From Lentzea albidocapillata (GTDB lineage: Bacteria > Actinomycetota > Actinomycetes > Mycobacteriales > Pseudonocardiaceae): 64,000 nt of DNA. A program made the position numbers and the translations under genes. The notes beneath the pieces were generated by a model. It was not told where the DNA came from. It saw nothing but the letters and a program-made list of their open reading frames with translations, and ran no database searches. Where the stretch lies: the NCBI RefSeq assembly GCF_000719115.1, contig NZ_JOEA01000020.1, positions 248,001 to 312,000 on the forward strand. Direction: 5' to 3'. Positions 8,301 through 16,231 of this stretch are shown here, one piece after another. Positions within the stretch are counted from its first letter, which is position 1. Each line of letters starts with the position of its first letter.

Positions 8301-9073
8301 CGGCGCTGGCAGTGGTACGTCAGCAGCCACGGGTGCTCCGGCCGGTAACCGCTGAAGTGGAAGAACCGCAACGGTTTCCCGTCGGCGAAATACTTCCCGT
8401 CCTGCTTGTGGACGGAACGCTCGTGCAGGTTCCAGTAGGCGACGTTGAAGCCGGGGTCGCGCAGCACGTGGTTGCGGAACAGCGCGGGCACCTGGTCGAC
8501 CCACCGCTGATCCGTGAAGAGCTGCCGTTCGGGCGCCACGATCGCGTCGTGGCGCAGTCGCACGGCCCAGAAGTCGAGGAACGGCTCGGAACCCGGCCCC
8601 GTGGCGACGAAGCCCAGGTTGAAGATCCCGGTCCCCATGATCACCGCTTCGCTGGGCTCCTTGCCGTCGCGCGGCAGCGGCTCCAGGAAGTGCGGCGTGA
8701 GCACGATGCCGTGCTCCATCGCGAGCTCGGCGAGCTCCGGCATCGGCGCGAACACCTTGATGTCCGGGTCGATGTACATGACCACGTCGGACTGCTCGCG
8801 CTGCTGCCGCAACAGGTACGGCTTCACCGCGGTCGCGAGCTCGGTCAGCGAGTAGGCGGTGGCCATCCGCAGGTAGTCGAGCTCGTCGATGCCGGTCGCG
8901 TCCGGGCCGAGGACCTGGACGCCGTCCTCGTCGGCGATGCTCCCCCACGGGGCGTCGATGACGAGGATGACGAACCGGTGACCTTCGTGGTGGTCGAGGT
9001 AGGAACGGGCGAGGACTCTGGCGGCCGGCAGGTAGTTCTTCGCGACGACCGTGCAGGCGGTGACACTAGGCAT
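5375..9073 (-). CDS. glycosyltransferase-glycosyltransferase-coiled coil-FkbM methyltransferase fusion
   Basis: A 1232-residue cytosolic enzyme starting at ATG 9073, overlapping the upstream gene by 8 bp. Residues 1 to about 330 form a GT-A-like glycosyltransferase with DPD at 102-104 (MYIDPDIKVF). Residues about 425-785 form a GT-B (GT4-like) enzyme with the E-x7-E signature at 670/678 (SEGFGLTVAEAMARALPV). Residues about 860-965 are heptad-rich coiled coil. Residues about 1010-1232 form a FkbM-family SAM-dependent methyltransferase with motif I FLDIGAHVGY at 1023-1032 and KVDLQG later. It probably builds and methyl-caps a surface polysaccharide. The arrangement recalls O-antigen systems in which a coiled coil joined to a terminating methyltransferase sets chain length; that parallel is inference. 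The downstream genes are two acyltransferases. Confidence 0.88.
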   Translation of the reverse strand: MPSVTACTVVAKNYLPAARVLARSYLDHHEGHRFVILVIDAPWGSIADEDGVQVLGPDATGIDELDYLRMATAYSLTELATAVKPYLLRQQREQSDVVMYIDPDIKVFAPMPELAELAMEHGIVLTPHFLEPLPRDGKEPSEAVIMGTGIFNLGFVATGPGSEPFLDFWAVRLRHDAIVAPERQLFTDQRWVDQVPALFRNHVLRDPGFNVAYWNLHERSVHKQDGKYFADGKPLRFFHFSGYRPEHPWLLTYHCQRRPRILLSENPDLKAICDDYGTALHTNGYAETLDAIPYGFNKMSDGSKLSPTMRGMFRDAWIKVEVEHERVSKQDTEIPPHAFGEDGGRAFREWLTSPATPGQAAAGLSRMIMAVFEARTDLQLAFPDVLGADADDFRAWCRTSGINEGMLPEWGLPTEPKPVREPVDEFGVNMLGYLTAELGLGEMGRIVHDAIELAGVPIVSVVEDRLVSNRTNVDHQGTLGEPKFPVSLVAVNADQTHAVLGHHPGVGHHRYRIGLWAWELEDFPEWLHSAFALVDEVWTVSDFCRDAIAKHSSVPVRTIPVPVRDPGEPDPVPTGGPAQFLFAFDFNSIGQRKNPWGAITAFQRAFEGRDDVRLVIKAINGKLHPLSAERLRVLASSDPRIELLERYLTVQELHDLYANSTAYVSLHRSEGFGLTVAEAMARALPVISTDYSSTTEFFDSRVGWPIPYELTEVGKGNFPYHETAVWADPDLDAAAQAMREIADDPAEARRRGLAAREYILRTRSMTAAATWMREQLTNAYEKWRSDRDTTAVQEQEADPLQPLRESKQALLWQPEAGAPSRLPGAPAMRKAVLRMIDHYDVHQRKVMGTLVGGVEGTAAQMLARMEAMEQALTTRLDEVTRNMAKSIERLENREPDLTGLQQEIAQVNARVGEDFAAVRESISGVRDQVEAAEQRHHEMFADRDVRIDQDERTLQQMKRDLTAVHTSARLSHAPVPDGAQVVLCDAGALLVPDDDVVLPWLEYHRSWEVSEADLMAELIGEGAFLDIGAHVGYHTLRLMQRTSATITAVAVEANPVNADYLQRNVAAVLPAEVAQRVTVLPIAAWDSNTEVVLVQEEEFNSGDHRVHENSGDGSTGGVVVPAVRLDGRPEVNGRRVSLVKVDLQGRDHRALAGLSDVLERDRPHVVCEFCPDAITELGDDAAEVLVTYRKLGYHVVPVDDNGPVTGDYSDEELITMADSAETKFITLWLRPL

Positions 9074-10181
9074 CAGTGGGCATCGCCTTGAGCTGGATCT
9101 CGGCCGCGGCCTTGAAGTGCTGCATGGCGTCCGTGAGCGTCGCGGCCGTGATGTCGATGCGCACGACGTACTTGCCACTCGAGTAGTGACCGCGGATGCG
9201 GGCGGGCTGCCCGTCCTTGGCGTCGACCTGGGTGACGTAGGTCTTGGCCGGCACGTCCGAGGTGACCGCTTCCATGCCGTTGGTCTCCTGCACGCTCTTG
9301 AGCTCGATCGCGCAGTTGTTCGCCGCGGCGTTCTCGGACGCCGTGACGATCATGATCGTGGTGCTGACGCCCTTGGCGGGCGTGGCCAGGCTCAGCTTGG
9401 ACTTCGCGCCACCGGCGGTCTTGTACGCGTTGATCTCGCCGGGCGTGAGATAGGGCGGCTTGAGGGCCTCGATCTGCGTGAAGGTCGTGATGTCCTTGCG
9501 CTCCTGCGGGTTGCCCGCGACCTTGCCGACCTGCAGCGGGTCGGGCGGCGCGCTCGGCGTGGTGCTGGTGGACGCCGTGGTGCTCGTCTGCCCACCCGCG
9601 TTGGGATCGCTGCCGCCACGACCCCACAGCCAGTAGGCACCGAAACCGAGGCCGGCGAGCAGGACCACGGCCAGCACGATGCCGATGATCTTGCCCTTGC
9701 CGCCGCCACCGCTGGAGTCGTCGAAGACCTCGGGCCCGTGGCTCCAACTGGGCGAAGGCTGGTTGATCGAGTCGAAGTCGGCGCCGACCCAGGGCGGCGG
9801 CGCGGACGGCTGCTGCTGCTGCTGCGGCTGCCCCCATCCACCGGGCCCAGGCGGTGCGATGGGCGTGACGAACTGCGTCCGCTCCGCGTCGCTCGAGCGG
9901 TTCTGCGTGTTCACCACCTGGGTGGCGTCCGGGTTGGGGTTCTGCTGCTGAGGCGGCTTCTGGTTCGGTACCACCTGCGTGGCGTCCGGGTTCGACGCGC
10001 TCGGCGGCTTCGCCTCCCACTTGAACGGAGCAGCGAACGGAGCCTGCTGAGGACTCTGGACGGGGCCGCCTCCCGCAGAACCTGAGAGCAGCTCGTCCCG
10101 GCGACGACGGTAGTCGTCTGCCGAGAGCCGACCAGAGGCGAGTTCGTTGTCGAGCTTCTGAAGCTCGTCTTGCCAGGTCAC
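9066..10181 (-). CDS. SHOCT-like, TQxV-motif, single-pass membrane protein
   Basis: I chose GTG 10181 because AAGGGGG lies just upstream and the protein then begins with a short helical SHOCT-like module (WQDELQKLDNELASGRLSADD, residues 3-23). A Pro/Gln-rich cytosolic linker follows with three related motifs, NPDATQVV twice (about 64-71 and 83-90) and ERTQFV (about 100-105). They look like threonine-kinase targets read by FHA domains. A TM helix spans 164-187. The extracytoplasmic domain (about 220-371) is shared with the protein at 4681-5304. It is the first gene of the surface-glycan operon and may couple it to Ser/Thr kinase signalling. Confidence 0.8.
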   Translation of the reverse strand: MTWQDELQKLDNELASGRLSADDYRRRRDELLSGSAGGGPVQSPQQAPFAAPFKWEAKPPSASNPDATQVVPNQKPPQQQNPNPDATQVVNTQNRSSDAERTQFVTPIAPPGPGGWGQPQQQQQPSAPPPWVGADFDSINQPSPSWSHGPEVFDDSSGGGGKGKIIGIVLAVVLLAGLGFGAYWLWGRGGSDPNAGGQTSTTASTSTTPSAPPDPLQVGKVAGNPQERKDITTFTQIEALKPPYLTPGEINAYKTAGGAKSKLSLATPAKGVSTTIMIVTASENAAANNCAIELKSVQETNGMEAVTSDVPAKTYVTQVDAKDGQPARIRGHYSSGKYVVRIDITAATLTDAMQHFKAAAEIQLKAMPTDA

Positions 10182-10304
10182 CCCTGGCACCCCCTTCCAC
10201 GCGAACATGAGACTCGGACATTGTGCCCGTGTCCTGTAAGGCCATCGTGCGGGCCTCTCAAGTCGTGACCTGGTTGTGGCGCATCCCACCGATATATTGG
10301 TCAC

Positions 10305-10976
10305 ATGGCGTGGTTCGGTCGGAACAAACCGCAGGTAGTGGCCGCTTCCGACGCCCTGCCAGGCCGTCCGGAGCCACTGTCGGCGCCATCCGCGCACGCG
10401 GTGTTCACCGACCGGCCGCTGCAGCCACCGTTCCCGTCCGGCTGTCGAACCGCCACATTCGGGCTGGGCTGTTTCTGGGGCGCCGAACGCCTTTTCTGGC
10501 AAACGCCAGGCGTGTGGACCACTGCTGTGGGCTATTCGGGCGGTACCACCCCGAACCCGACCTACGAGGAGGTCTGCTCAGGGCGGACCGGACACGCCGA
10601 GGTCGTGTACGTGGTGTTCGACCCGTCCGCACTGCCCTTCCAGGAGTTGCTGCGGGTGTTCTGGGAGGGCCACGACCCGACTCAGGGGATGCGGCAGGGT
10701 GCGGACATCGGCACGCAGTACCGGTCGATCGTGCTCGTCACCGACGAGGGACAACGGGCCACGGCGGAGGCCTCACTCGCCGTCTACCAGCAGACCTTGG
10801 ACGCGTCCGGGCACGGGCGGATCACCACGACCGTCGAGCCGCTGCGGGAGTTCTACTACGCGGAGGACTATCACCAGCAGTACCTGTCGGACGCCAAGAA
10901 CCCCTATGGGTACTGCGGGCTGGGCGGCACCGGGGTGTCCTGCCCGACCGGCTTGAGGGCGAGTTCCGGCGAGTGA
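10305..10976 (+). CDS. msrA: peptide-methionine (S)-S-oxide reductase MsrA
   Basis: This enzyme reduces methionine-S-sulfoxide in free or protein-bound methionine, repairing oxidative damage in the cytosol. The catalytic GCFWG motif is in [14 protein letters not shown] (about residues 52-65), followed by YSGG and GHAEVV, both standard for Msr[14 protein letters not shown] near the C-terminus supplies the candidate resolving cysteines. The 223-residue length and the roughly 45-residue N-terminal extension are normal for actinobacterial MsrA. It starts with ATG 10305 and is divergent from the glycan locus. Confidence 0.95.
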   Translation: MAWFGRNKPQVVAASDALPGRPEPLSAPSAHAVFTDRPLQPPFPSGCRTATFGLGCFWGAERLFWQTPGVWTTAVGYSGGTTPNPTYEEVCSGRTGHAEVVYVVFDPSALPFQELLRVFWEGHDPTQGMRQGADIGTQYRSIVLVTDEGQRATAEASLAVYQQTLDASGHGRITTTVEPLREFYYAEDYHQQYLSDAKNPYGYCGLGGTGVSCPTGLRASSGE

Positions 10977-11016
10977 GTGGTGAGGCCGACTCCTCGCGCG
11001 ACGCAGGCACACGTGA

Positions 11017-11400
11017 TCAGCAGAAGATGAGGCCGCACGGCCGCGTGGTGGTGGTCGTTGTGGTAGGTCGCGGCCGCGTGGTCGTCGTTGCGCGCGGCGG
11101 CGCCTGAGTCGTTGTCGTCGTGACAGCGATCGTCGTAGTCGTAGTCGTTGCCTTGGATGAAGACGGTGCGGACGACGACGGATTGGACGACGGTTCGGAC
11201 GATACGGTGAGTGAGGGCGTCCCTGCGTCGGTCGGGATCAACGAAGGCGTGTTGATCAGTGAGACACGGGCCGGTCTGTCGCCGTCAGGCCCTGTCGGAT
11301 CGCCCGACGCGAGCGATCCGACATGCGGCGCGAGCACGTAAAACGCGGCGACGACCGCACCTAGGAGAGCCCCGGTTGCGAGCCGACCTGCCCCACTCAT
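11017..11400 (-). CDS. membrane-anchored Thr/Pro/Ser-rich protein
   Basis: ATG 11400 (or GTG 11412) opens a protein of about 127 residues. It has an N-terminal hydrophobic helix (LATGALLGAVVAAFYVLAP), a short polar segment and a long Ser/Thr/Pro tail with runs of Thr, ending in PCGLIFC. The tail looks like a cell-wall-spanning, possibly glycosylated stalk. No domain is recognisable. The low-complexity tail also creates long open frames on the other strand, so the coding call rests on the signal/TM segment and strand context. Confidence 0.55.
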   Translation of the reverse strand: MSGAGRLATGALLGAVVAAFYVLAPHVGSLASGDPTGPDGDRPARVSLINTPSLIPTDAGTPSLTVSSEPSSNPSSSAPSSSKATTTTTTIAVTTTTTQAPPRATTTTRPRPTTTTTTTRPCGLIFC

Positions 11401-11471
11401 CGCCGCCAACACCCGGATTGCCTATCTCGTTCACTCGATTGGGTCAAGCGAACCTGGTCATTTCTACTCGA

Positions 11472-11828
11472 TCACACCTTTGTCACTGTCACGCCCACTA
11501 CGCCCTGTGACAGCGGGGCGATCGTCTTGAAGGCCTTGGGGGTCAGGTCGACGCAGCGGCCGGTGATGAACGGGCCTCGGTCGTTGATCCGCACGGTCAC
11601 CGTCTTGCCGTTGGAGCGGTTCTTCACCTTCACGCGAGTGCCGAACGGCAGCGTCTTGTGTGCGGCCGTCAGCTTGTTGGGGTCGAAGCGCTCGCCGCTG
11701 GCGGTCGTGCCGCCGCCCGAGTAGTAGGAAGCCTTACAGGTCTCGGCGGAAGCCACGGGGGAGAAGAACACAGCGGTGGCGGCGAGGGAGGCCAGCGTGA
11801 GGCCGGCTGCCGCGAGAGTCTTTGCCAT
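11472..11828 (-). CDS. secreted RlpA-like double-psi beta-barrel protein
   Basis: A 118-residue exported protein. Residues 1-28 are a signal peptide ending ASA; the mature part is a single double-psi beta-barrel domain. Family features are [36 protein letters not shown], and [21 protein letters not shown], which carries the conserved Asp of RlpA-type lytic transglycosylases. It probably acts on or binds peptidoglycan. It lacks the SPOR domain of proteobacterial RlpA, as expected for actinobacterial members. Confidence 0.9.
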   Translation of the reverse strand: MAKTLAAAGLTLASLAATAVFFSPVASAETCKASYYSGGGTTASGERFDPNKLTAAHKTLPFGTRVKVKNRSNGKTVTVRINDRGPFITGRCVDLTPKAFKTIAPLSQGVVGVTVTKV

Positions 11829-11873
11829 GGTGCAAGGAACTCACCCGCCGGCAAAGAGCCGCCTAACGCGCGC

Positions 11874-12266
11874 CTAACCGGGAAACTGCTCGGCCGCGGA
11901 CACCAGCAGGTGCCAGTCGCCGTCCGGCAGGGTGCGCAGTCGATCAAGCAGGGCGGACATCCTGGACAGCAACGCTGGGTGATCGGTCCAGAACGAGTGA
12001 TCTACTCTCAGTAGAGCGGCGAGCAGGTCACCGGGGTACAGGGCGACCGATCGCAACGGGTCGCACTCGACGTGTTCCAGGGCCAGCAGCGCTGTCACGT
12101 CCAAGCCCACCTGATGTGTCACGAGCAGGTGCAACGACGTCGGCGTCAGCTGCCCCACCGGCAGATCGCGCAGCGCACACAGGTCACGGTAGAGCTGGGT
12201 CGACGACGAGTCGGGCCTGCCCCAGTCGTCCTCGCTGAGGTGCGCCAGCGTTCTGTCCCGGTCCAC
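11874..12266 (-). CDS. contact-dependent growth inhibition (CDI) immunity-like protein
   Basis: From GTG 12266 the product is 130 residues, soluble and without a signal peptide. Its pattern, EDDWGRPDSSSTQLYRDLCALR, then DLPVGQLTPTSLHLLVTHQVGL, then LALEHVECDPL and YPGDLLAALLRVDHSFW, matches the CdiI-like immunity family I recall (WGEP...S.L, LR.KPL..LT..DLR..I.Q..GL, LEHL..DP, YPGDLL..VL). Such proteins bind and neutralise a cognate toxin. No toxin or CdiA-type gene is adjacent, so it looks orphan. Neighbours are RlpA and a BTAD regulator. An upstream in-frame extension to 12353 has poor coding character. Confidence 0.7.
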   Translation of the reverse strand: MDRDRTLAHLSEDDWGRPDSSSTQLYRDLCALRDLPVGQLTPTSLHLLVTHQVGLDVTALLALEHVECDPLRSVALYPGDLLAALLRVDHSFWTDHPALLSRMSALLDRLRTLPDGDWHLLVSAAEQFPG

Positions 12267-12349
12267 GCACCCATAGTCCCCGCAAAGGCAGTCGCCAGTG
12301 GGCCGGCCGAGGCAACGGTTCGGCGACTGCCGCCCGCATGGAACCTGCG

Positions 12350-15127
12350 TCACGACTGCGCGGCCGCGACCACTGAGGGCACGGTCATTGCCGCACCGCG
12401 CGAGAAGTGCTCTTCGTACTGCTCAGGCCCCAACGCCTGCCGGCACAACGCCACGCATCGGTCGTGCGACGCCGCGAAGTTCGCCGACCCGAAGAGCGGC
12501 AACCCGACCGACTGCCGCACCCGGTCCGCGCCGCCCAGCAGCAACGCGGCGTGCGACGCGGACCCGGTGACCACCGAGATCAGCGCCAGTAGCTCGACCG
12601 ACACCGCGATGCCCAGCAGGTCGTTGAACTTCTCCTTGATGCGCAACGACGACGTGGCCAGCTCGCGGGCCTCGACGATGTCGCCGCGTCCCATGGCCAC
12701 GAAAGCCAGGACGTACAACGCGAACGCGCGCGCCCACAGCTCGCCGTTCTCCTCACACACGATCCGGGCCTTGGTGCAGATCTCCGCCGCACGGTCGAGT
12801 TCGCCGCCGAACGCCACGGCGATCGCCAGCGCCACCCGTGCCATCACCACGTTGCTGTCCATGTGCCCTAGCTCGGCATGCCTGCGATCGGCTTCGGCCA
12901 GCAGCGTCACGCCCAGCGGCAGGTCGTCGTCGAACACCGCGGCCGCGCCCTGCACGTAGGTCGCGTAGACGTCGGCGTCCTCGTCCTCCAGCACCGCGGC
13001 CTCGGCACGGCAGGCCTCCAGCAACGCGGGCACCGCAGAGGTGTCGCCCTGCAACGTCGCCAGGTACCCGGTGACCCACAACGCCTTGCAGCGCGCGCGT
13101 GACGGTTCGGCCTCCAGGGACAGCGCCCAGTTCAGCCAGTGCCGCCCCTCGGCGAACCGCCCGCAGCCGACCCAGTGGAACCACAGCGTCGCCGCCAGCC
13201 GCAGGCCCGAGTCGGCCTCGCCCGGCGTCGTCAACGAGTACTCCAGCGCCGCCCGCAGGTTGCCGCGTTCGGCCGCCATCGCCCCGACGGTCGCTTCCTG
13301 CCGCGGTGTGAACCAGGCTCGTTCTCCTTGTAGCGCAATGCCTGCGTACCAGTCACGATGGCGCGCCTTCAGCCGTGGCTCTTCATCGCTCACACGTAAC
13401 CGCGTCTGCCCGAACTGGCGCATGGTCTCCGGCAACCGATAGCGCGCCACGCCCGCGTGTTCTTCGCGCTGCAGCACGGACTTGTCGACGAGCCCGTCGA
13501 CCGCGTCGAACATGAAGTCCGCGGTCAGCGAGTCGTCCGAGCACACCGCCTCCGCCGCGGCCAGGTCGAAACCGCCGGCGAACACCGACGCCCGCGCCCA
13601 CAGCAGCTGCTCGCGCGCAGAGCAGAGGTCGAAGCTCCACTCCATCGTCGCGAACAGGGTCCGGTGCTGCGGTAATGCGGTCCGCCCGCCGTCGGTCAGC
13701 ACCCGGAACCTGTCGTCGAGCCGTTTCAGCAACTGTGCCGGGGTCAGCGCGCGCACCCGCATCGCCGCCATCTCGATCGCCAGCGGGATGCCGTCCAGTC
13801 GCCGGCACAGGTCGGTGACGGCCTGCTCGTTCGCCGCCGTGATGACGAACGAGCCGGGAATCGCCGCATCAGCGCGTTGGGCGAACAACGTGGCCGCCGG
13901 ATACGGCACGGACAACGGCGCCACGGACATGACCTGCTCGCCATAGACCCGTAGTGCGCGCCGGGACGTGGCGATGACACGGAGGTTCGGCGCCACTCGC
14001 AGCAGCGTGTCCACCAGCACCGCGCAGTGGTCCACGACGTGCTCGCAGTTGTCCAGCACCAGCAACGCGTCCTTGCCGGCCAGGAACTCCGTCAGCACGC
14101 TCAGCTGCCCGCGCCCGGTCTGGTCGACCACGCCCAGCGCCTCGGCGACGGTGTGCGGCACAAGAGCCTTGTCGCGCAACGCCGCGAGCTCCACCAGCCA
14201 CACGCCGTCCGGTGGGTGTTCGCCGCGCGCCACGTGCATCGCGAGCCGCGTCTTGCCCACTCCGCCGACACCGATCAGCGTGACCAGCCGGTGCTTCCTG
14301 ATCAGATCCGCGACGTGCGTGGTCTCCGGGCGATCCACGAAGCTCGACCGGTCGGCGGGCAGGTTGCCGCGCACCGCGACCGGTGTGCGTTCCGGCAGGT
14401 CGAGGCGGGGGTCGGCGGTCAGCACCGCCTGTTCGAGGTCGCGCAGCCGGGGACCGGGCTCGTCGACCAGGACGCCGCGCGCCCGCTGGAACGCGGCCAG
14501 CGCCTCGGCCTGCCGCCCGCACCGGTAGAGCGCGATCATCAGCTGCTCCCACAGCCGCTCGCGGAACGGGTGCCGCTCGACCAGCGCGCTGACCAGCGGT
14601 GCCACCGCGGCGTGCTCGCCGAGCGCGAGCGATACCTCCATCAGTTCCTCGGTCGCGTCCGTCCGCAGGTCGGTGAGCCGCGCGGACTCCTGGCGGGTCC
14701 ACTCACCGGGGCGGCAGTCCGCGAGCGGGTCGCCGGTCCACAACGCGAGGGCTTCGCGCAGCATCTTCGCGGACGCCAACGGCTCGTCGCTGTGCCTTGC
14801 TGCTGCGACGAGCGCCTCGAACCGTGCGGCGTCGACGGTGTCCGCAGGCGCGTTCAGGACGTAGCCCGGCTCGCGGGTGGTGATCAGCTCGCCCAGCCCG
14901 GCGTCGCGGATCTGGCCGCGCAGGCGCGCGAGCAGGCTGTGCAGGGTCTTCGTGGCGGACGCCGGCACCTCGTCTGACCAGAGCGCGTCCACGAGCGCAC
15001 TCCTCGGCACCGTCTCGCCTGGGTTCAGCGCCAGCCGGGCCACGAGGGTTCTCTGTCCCGCACTGCTGAGCTGAACTGCTCCGTTCGGGCCGGTGAGTTC
15101 GAGCGGCCCGAGCAGGCGGATGATCAC
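12350..15127 (-). CDS. BTAD/AfsR-type transcriptional regulator with NB-ARC ATPase and TPR region
   Basis: A cytosolic regulator of about 925 residues. Order: an OmpR-like winged-helix DNA-binding domain (about 1-95, IIRLLGPLELTGPNGAVQLS, then TREPGYVLNAP), and a bacterial transcriptional activator domain (about 95-245, DPLADCRPGEWTRQE, RCGRQAEALAAFQRAR). An NB-ARC/STAND ATPase follows with Walker A GVGGVGKTRLA and Walker B DALLVLDNCEHV, then a C-terminal TPR-like helical region. GTG 15127 has AGGA at a good distance; a TTG at 15157 is the alternative. Such proteins often activate secondary metabolism. It is divergent from a P450 gene only 57 bp away, its most likely target. Confidence 0.9.
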   Translation of the reverse strand: MIIRLLGPLELTGPNGAVQLSSAGQRTLVARLALNPGETVPRSALVDALWSDEVPASATKTLHSLLARLRGQIRDAGLGELITTREPGYVLNAPADTVDAARFEALVAAARHSDEPLASAKMLREALALWTGDPLADCRPGEWTRQESARLTDLRTDATEELMEVSLALGEHAAVAPLVSALVERHPFRERLWEQLMIALYRCGRQAEALAAFQRARGVLVDEPGPRLRDLEQAVLTADPRLDLPERTPVAVRGNLPADRSSFVDRPETTHVADLIRKHRLVTLIGVGGVGKTRLAMHVARGEHPPDGVWLVELAALRDKALVPHTVAEALGVVDQTGRGQLSVLTEFLAGKDALLVLDNCEHVVDHCAVLVDTLLRVAPNLRVIATSRRALRVYGEQVMSVAPLSVPYPAATLFAQRADAAIPGSFVITAANEQAVTDLCRRLDGIPLAIEMAAMRVRALTPAQLLKRLDDRFRVLTDGGRTALPQHRTLFATMEWSFDLCSAREQLLWARASVFAGGFDLAAAEAVCSDDSLTADFMFDAVDGLVDKSVLQREEHAGVARYRLPETMRQFGQTRLRVSDEEPRLKARHRDWYAGIALQGERAWFTPRQEATVGAMAAERGNLRAALEYSLTTPGEADSGLRLAATLWFHWVGCGRFAEGRHWLNWALSLEAEPSRARCKALWVTGYLATLQGDTSAVPALLEACRAEAAVLEDEDADVYATYVQGAAAVFDDDLPLGVTLLAEADRRHAELGHMDSNVVMARVALAIAVAFGGELDRAAEICTKARIVCEENGELWARAFALYVLAFVAMGRGDIVEARELATSSLRIKEKFNDLLGIAVSVELLALISVVTGSASHAALLLGGADRVRQSVGLPLFGSANFAASHDRCVALCRQALGPEQYEEHFSRGAAMTVPSVVAAAQS

Positions 15128-15184
15128 GTTGTTGGTCCTGTCGTCAGCCCCCGACAAAGGCCATAACCGCGCAAAGATAGCGCA

Positions 15185-16231
15185 ATGGAATTCGACCCGA
15201 GAATCAACGCCCAGCGCGTCACCGCGTACGCCGACCTGCGTGCCGTGCTGGCTGATCCGGTGACGTTCTCCTCCCGGAACATGGCAGGTCCGCAGGTCGC
15301 GGCCGTGGCGGCGCTGATGCCGCCGGAGCAGCGGCGATTGCTCGAATTGATGTCCTCACTCAATGCGGCGGACGGCCCGAGACACGCCCGAATTCGTGCG
15401 GCGGCGAATCAGAAATTCACCCCAACGGCCGTGCGCCAAATGGCTGACTCAATTAGGGAACGCGCGAGGACGCTGCTCGACGAACTGCCGGAAGAAGCGG
15501 ACTTCGTCGGCGAGTTCGCCGCACCGTTCGCGCTCGGAGTCGTCGGTGACGTGCTCGGCGTGCCCGAGGCGGACTTCCCGCTGTTCCGCGAGTTCGTGGC
15601 ACCCGTGCTGGAACTGACCAGCGGCGAGGAGGTCAGCGAGCGCGCCCTCGGGTCGTACTTCGCCGGGACGAACGAGTTCTGCGCCTACTTCGCGCGCTCG
15701 AACGCGTTCCGGGGCGGGCAGTTGTCCGAGCAGGAACGGCTGTCGCTGTGCCTTGCGGTCGTCGTGGCCGGTACCGACTCGACGACGAACATGCTGGCCA
15801 GCATGTTCCTACGGCTCAACGACACGGAACGCCGGCTGGGCGGCGTGGTGGAGGAGGTGGTGCGGCTCGACACGCCGTTCGCCGGGTTCTTCCGGACGGC
15901 GACGTGCCCGGTGACCACGGGCGGGGTGCGGATCGAGGAGGGCGAGCACCTGTTCCTCGACTACGCGGCCGGCAACCGCGACCCGAAGGTGTTCAGCGAG
16001 GACTTCGATCCCGGCAGGCCGTCCGTGCCGGGGCATCTCGGCTTCGGGCATGGGCCGCACTACTGCCTGGGCGCCCAGCTGGCCCGGCTGGAGGGCCGGA
16101 TCGTCGCCGAAGAGCTGCTCGACCGCTCGTCCGAGGTGGCCGAGCAGCCCGGCGACGTGCGTTACCGCAGGCACCTGATCAGTCACGGGCCCGCGGAGCT
16201 GCGGTTCAGACCAGGGCAGCGTCGAGGGTGA
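15185..16231 (+). CDS. cytochrome P450, short form
   Basis: A heme-thiolate monooxygenase with the Cys loop FGHGPHYCLGAQLARLE, an ExxR helix (EEVVRLD) and an oxygen-binding I-helix AGTDSTTNM, where DS replaces the usual ET/DT. At 348 residues it is about 50 shorter than usual. The protein begins directly at the RVTAYADLRAVLADP strand, and the I to K helix segment is compressed. An in-frame stop at 15164-15166 excludes a longer start. It may be a specialised or degenerate enzyme. It is divergent from the BTAD regulator and overlaps the OsmC gene tail-to-tail by 26 bp. Confidence 0.88.
   Translation: MEFDPRINAQRVTAYADLRAVLADPVTFSSRNMAGPQVAAVAALMPPEQRRLLELMSSLNAADGPRHARIRAAANQKFTPTAVRQMADSIRERARTLLDELPEEADFVGEFAAPFALGVVGDVLGVPEADFPLFREFVAPVLELTSGEEVSERALGSYFAGTNEFCAYFARSNAFRGGQLSEQERLSLCLAVVVAGTDSTTNMLASMFLRLNDTERRLGGVVEEVVRLDTPFAGFFRTATCPVTTGGVRIEEGEHLFLDYAAGNRDPKVFSEDFDPGRPSVPGHLGFGHGPHYCLGAQLARLEGRIVAEELLDRSSEVAEQPGDVRYRRHLISHGPAELRFRPGQRRG

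Noticed and set aside
5096..9091. A very long plus-strand open frame (about 1330 codons) opposite the glycosyltransferase gene.
   Set aside because: It is an antisense shadow of the high-GC minus-strand gene: low-complexity Arg/Val/His/Leu composition, no domain, whereas the minus strand has clear GT and methyltransferase motifs.
11020..11200. Tandem-repeat-like GTGGTGGTCGTTGT stretch as a DNA repeat or CRISPR-like array.
   Set aside because: It is the codon pattern of Thr-rich coding sequence on the minus strand, without regular spacing or spacers.
11829..11873. A ydaO (c-di-AMP) riboswitch upstream of the RlpA-like gene, as often found in actinobacteria.
   Set aside because: Only 45 bp separate it from the neighbouring gene and no riboswitch core is visible.
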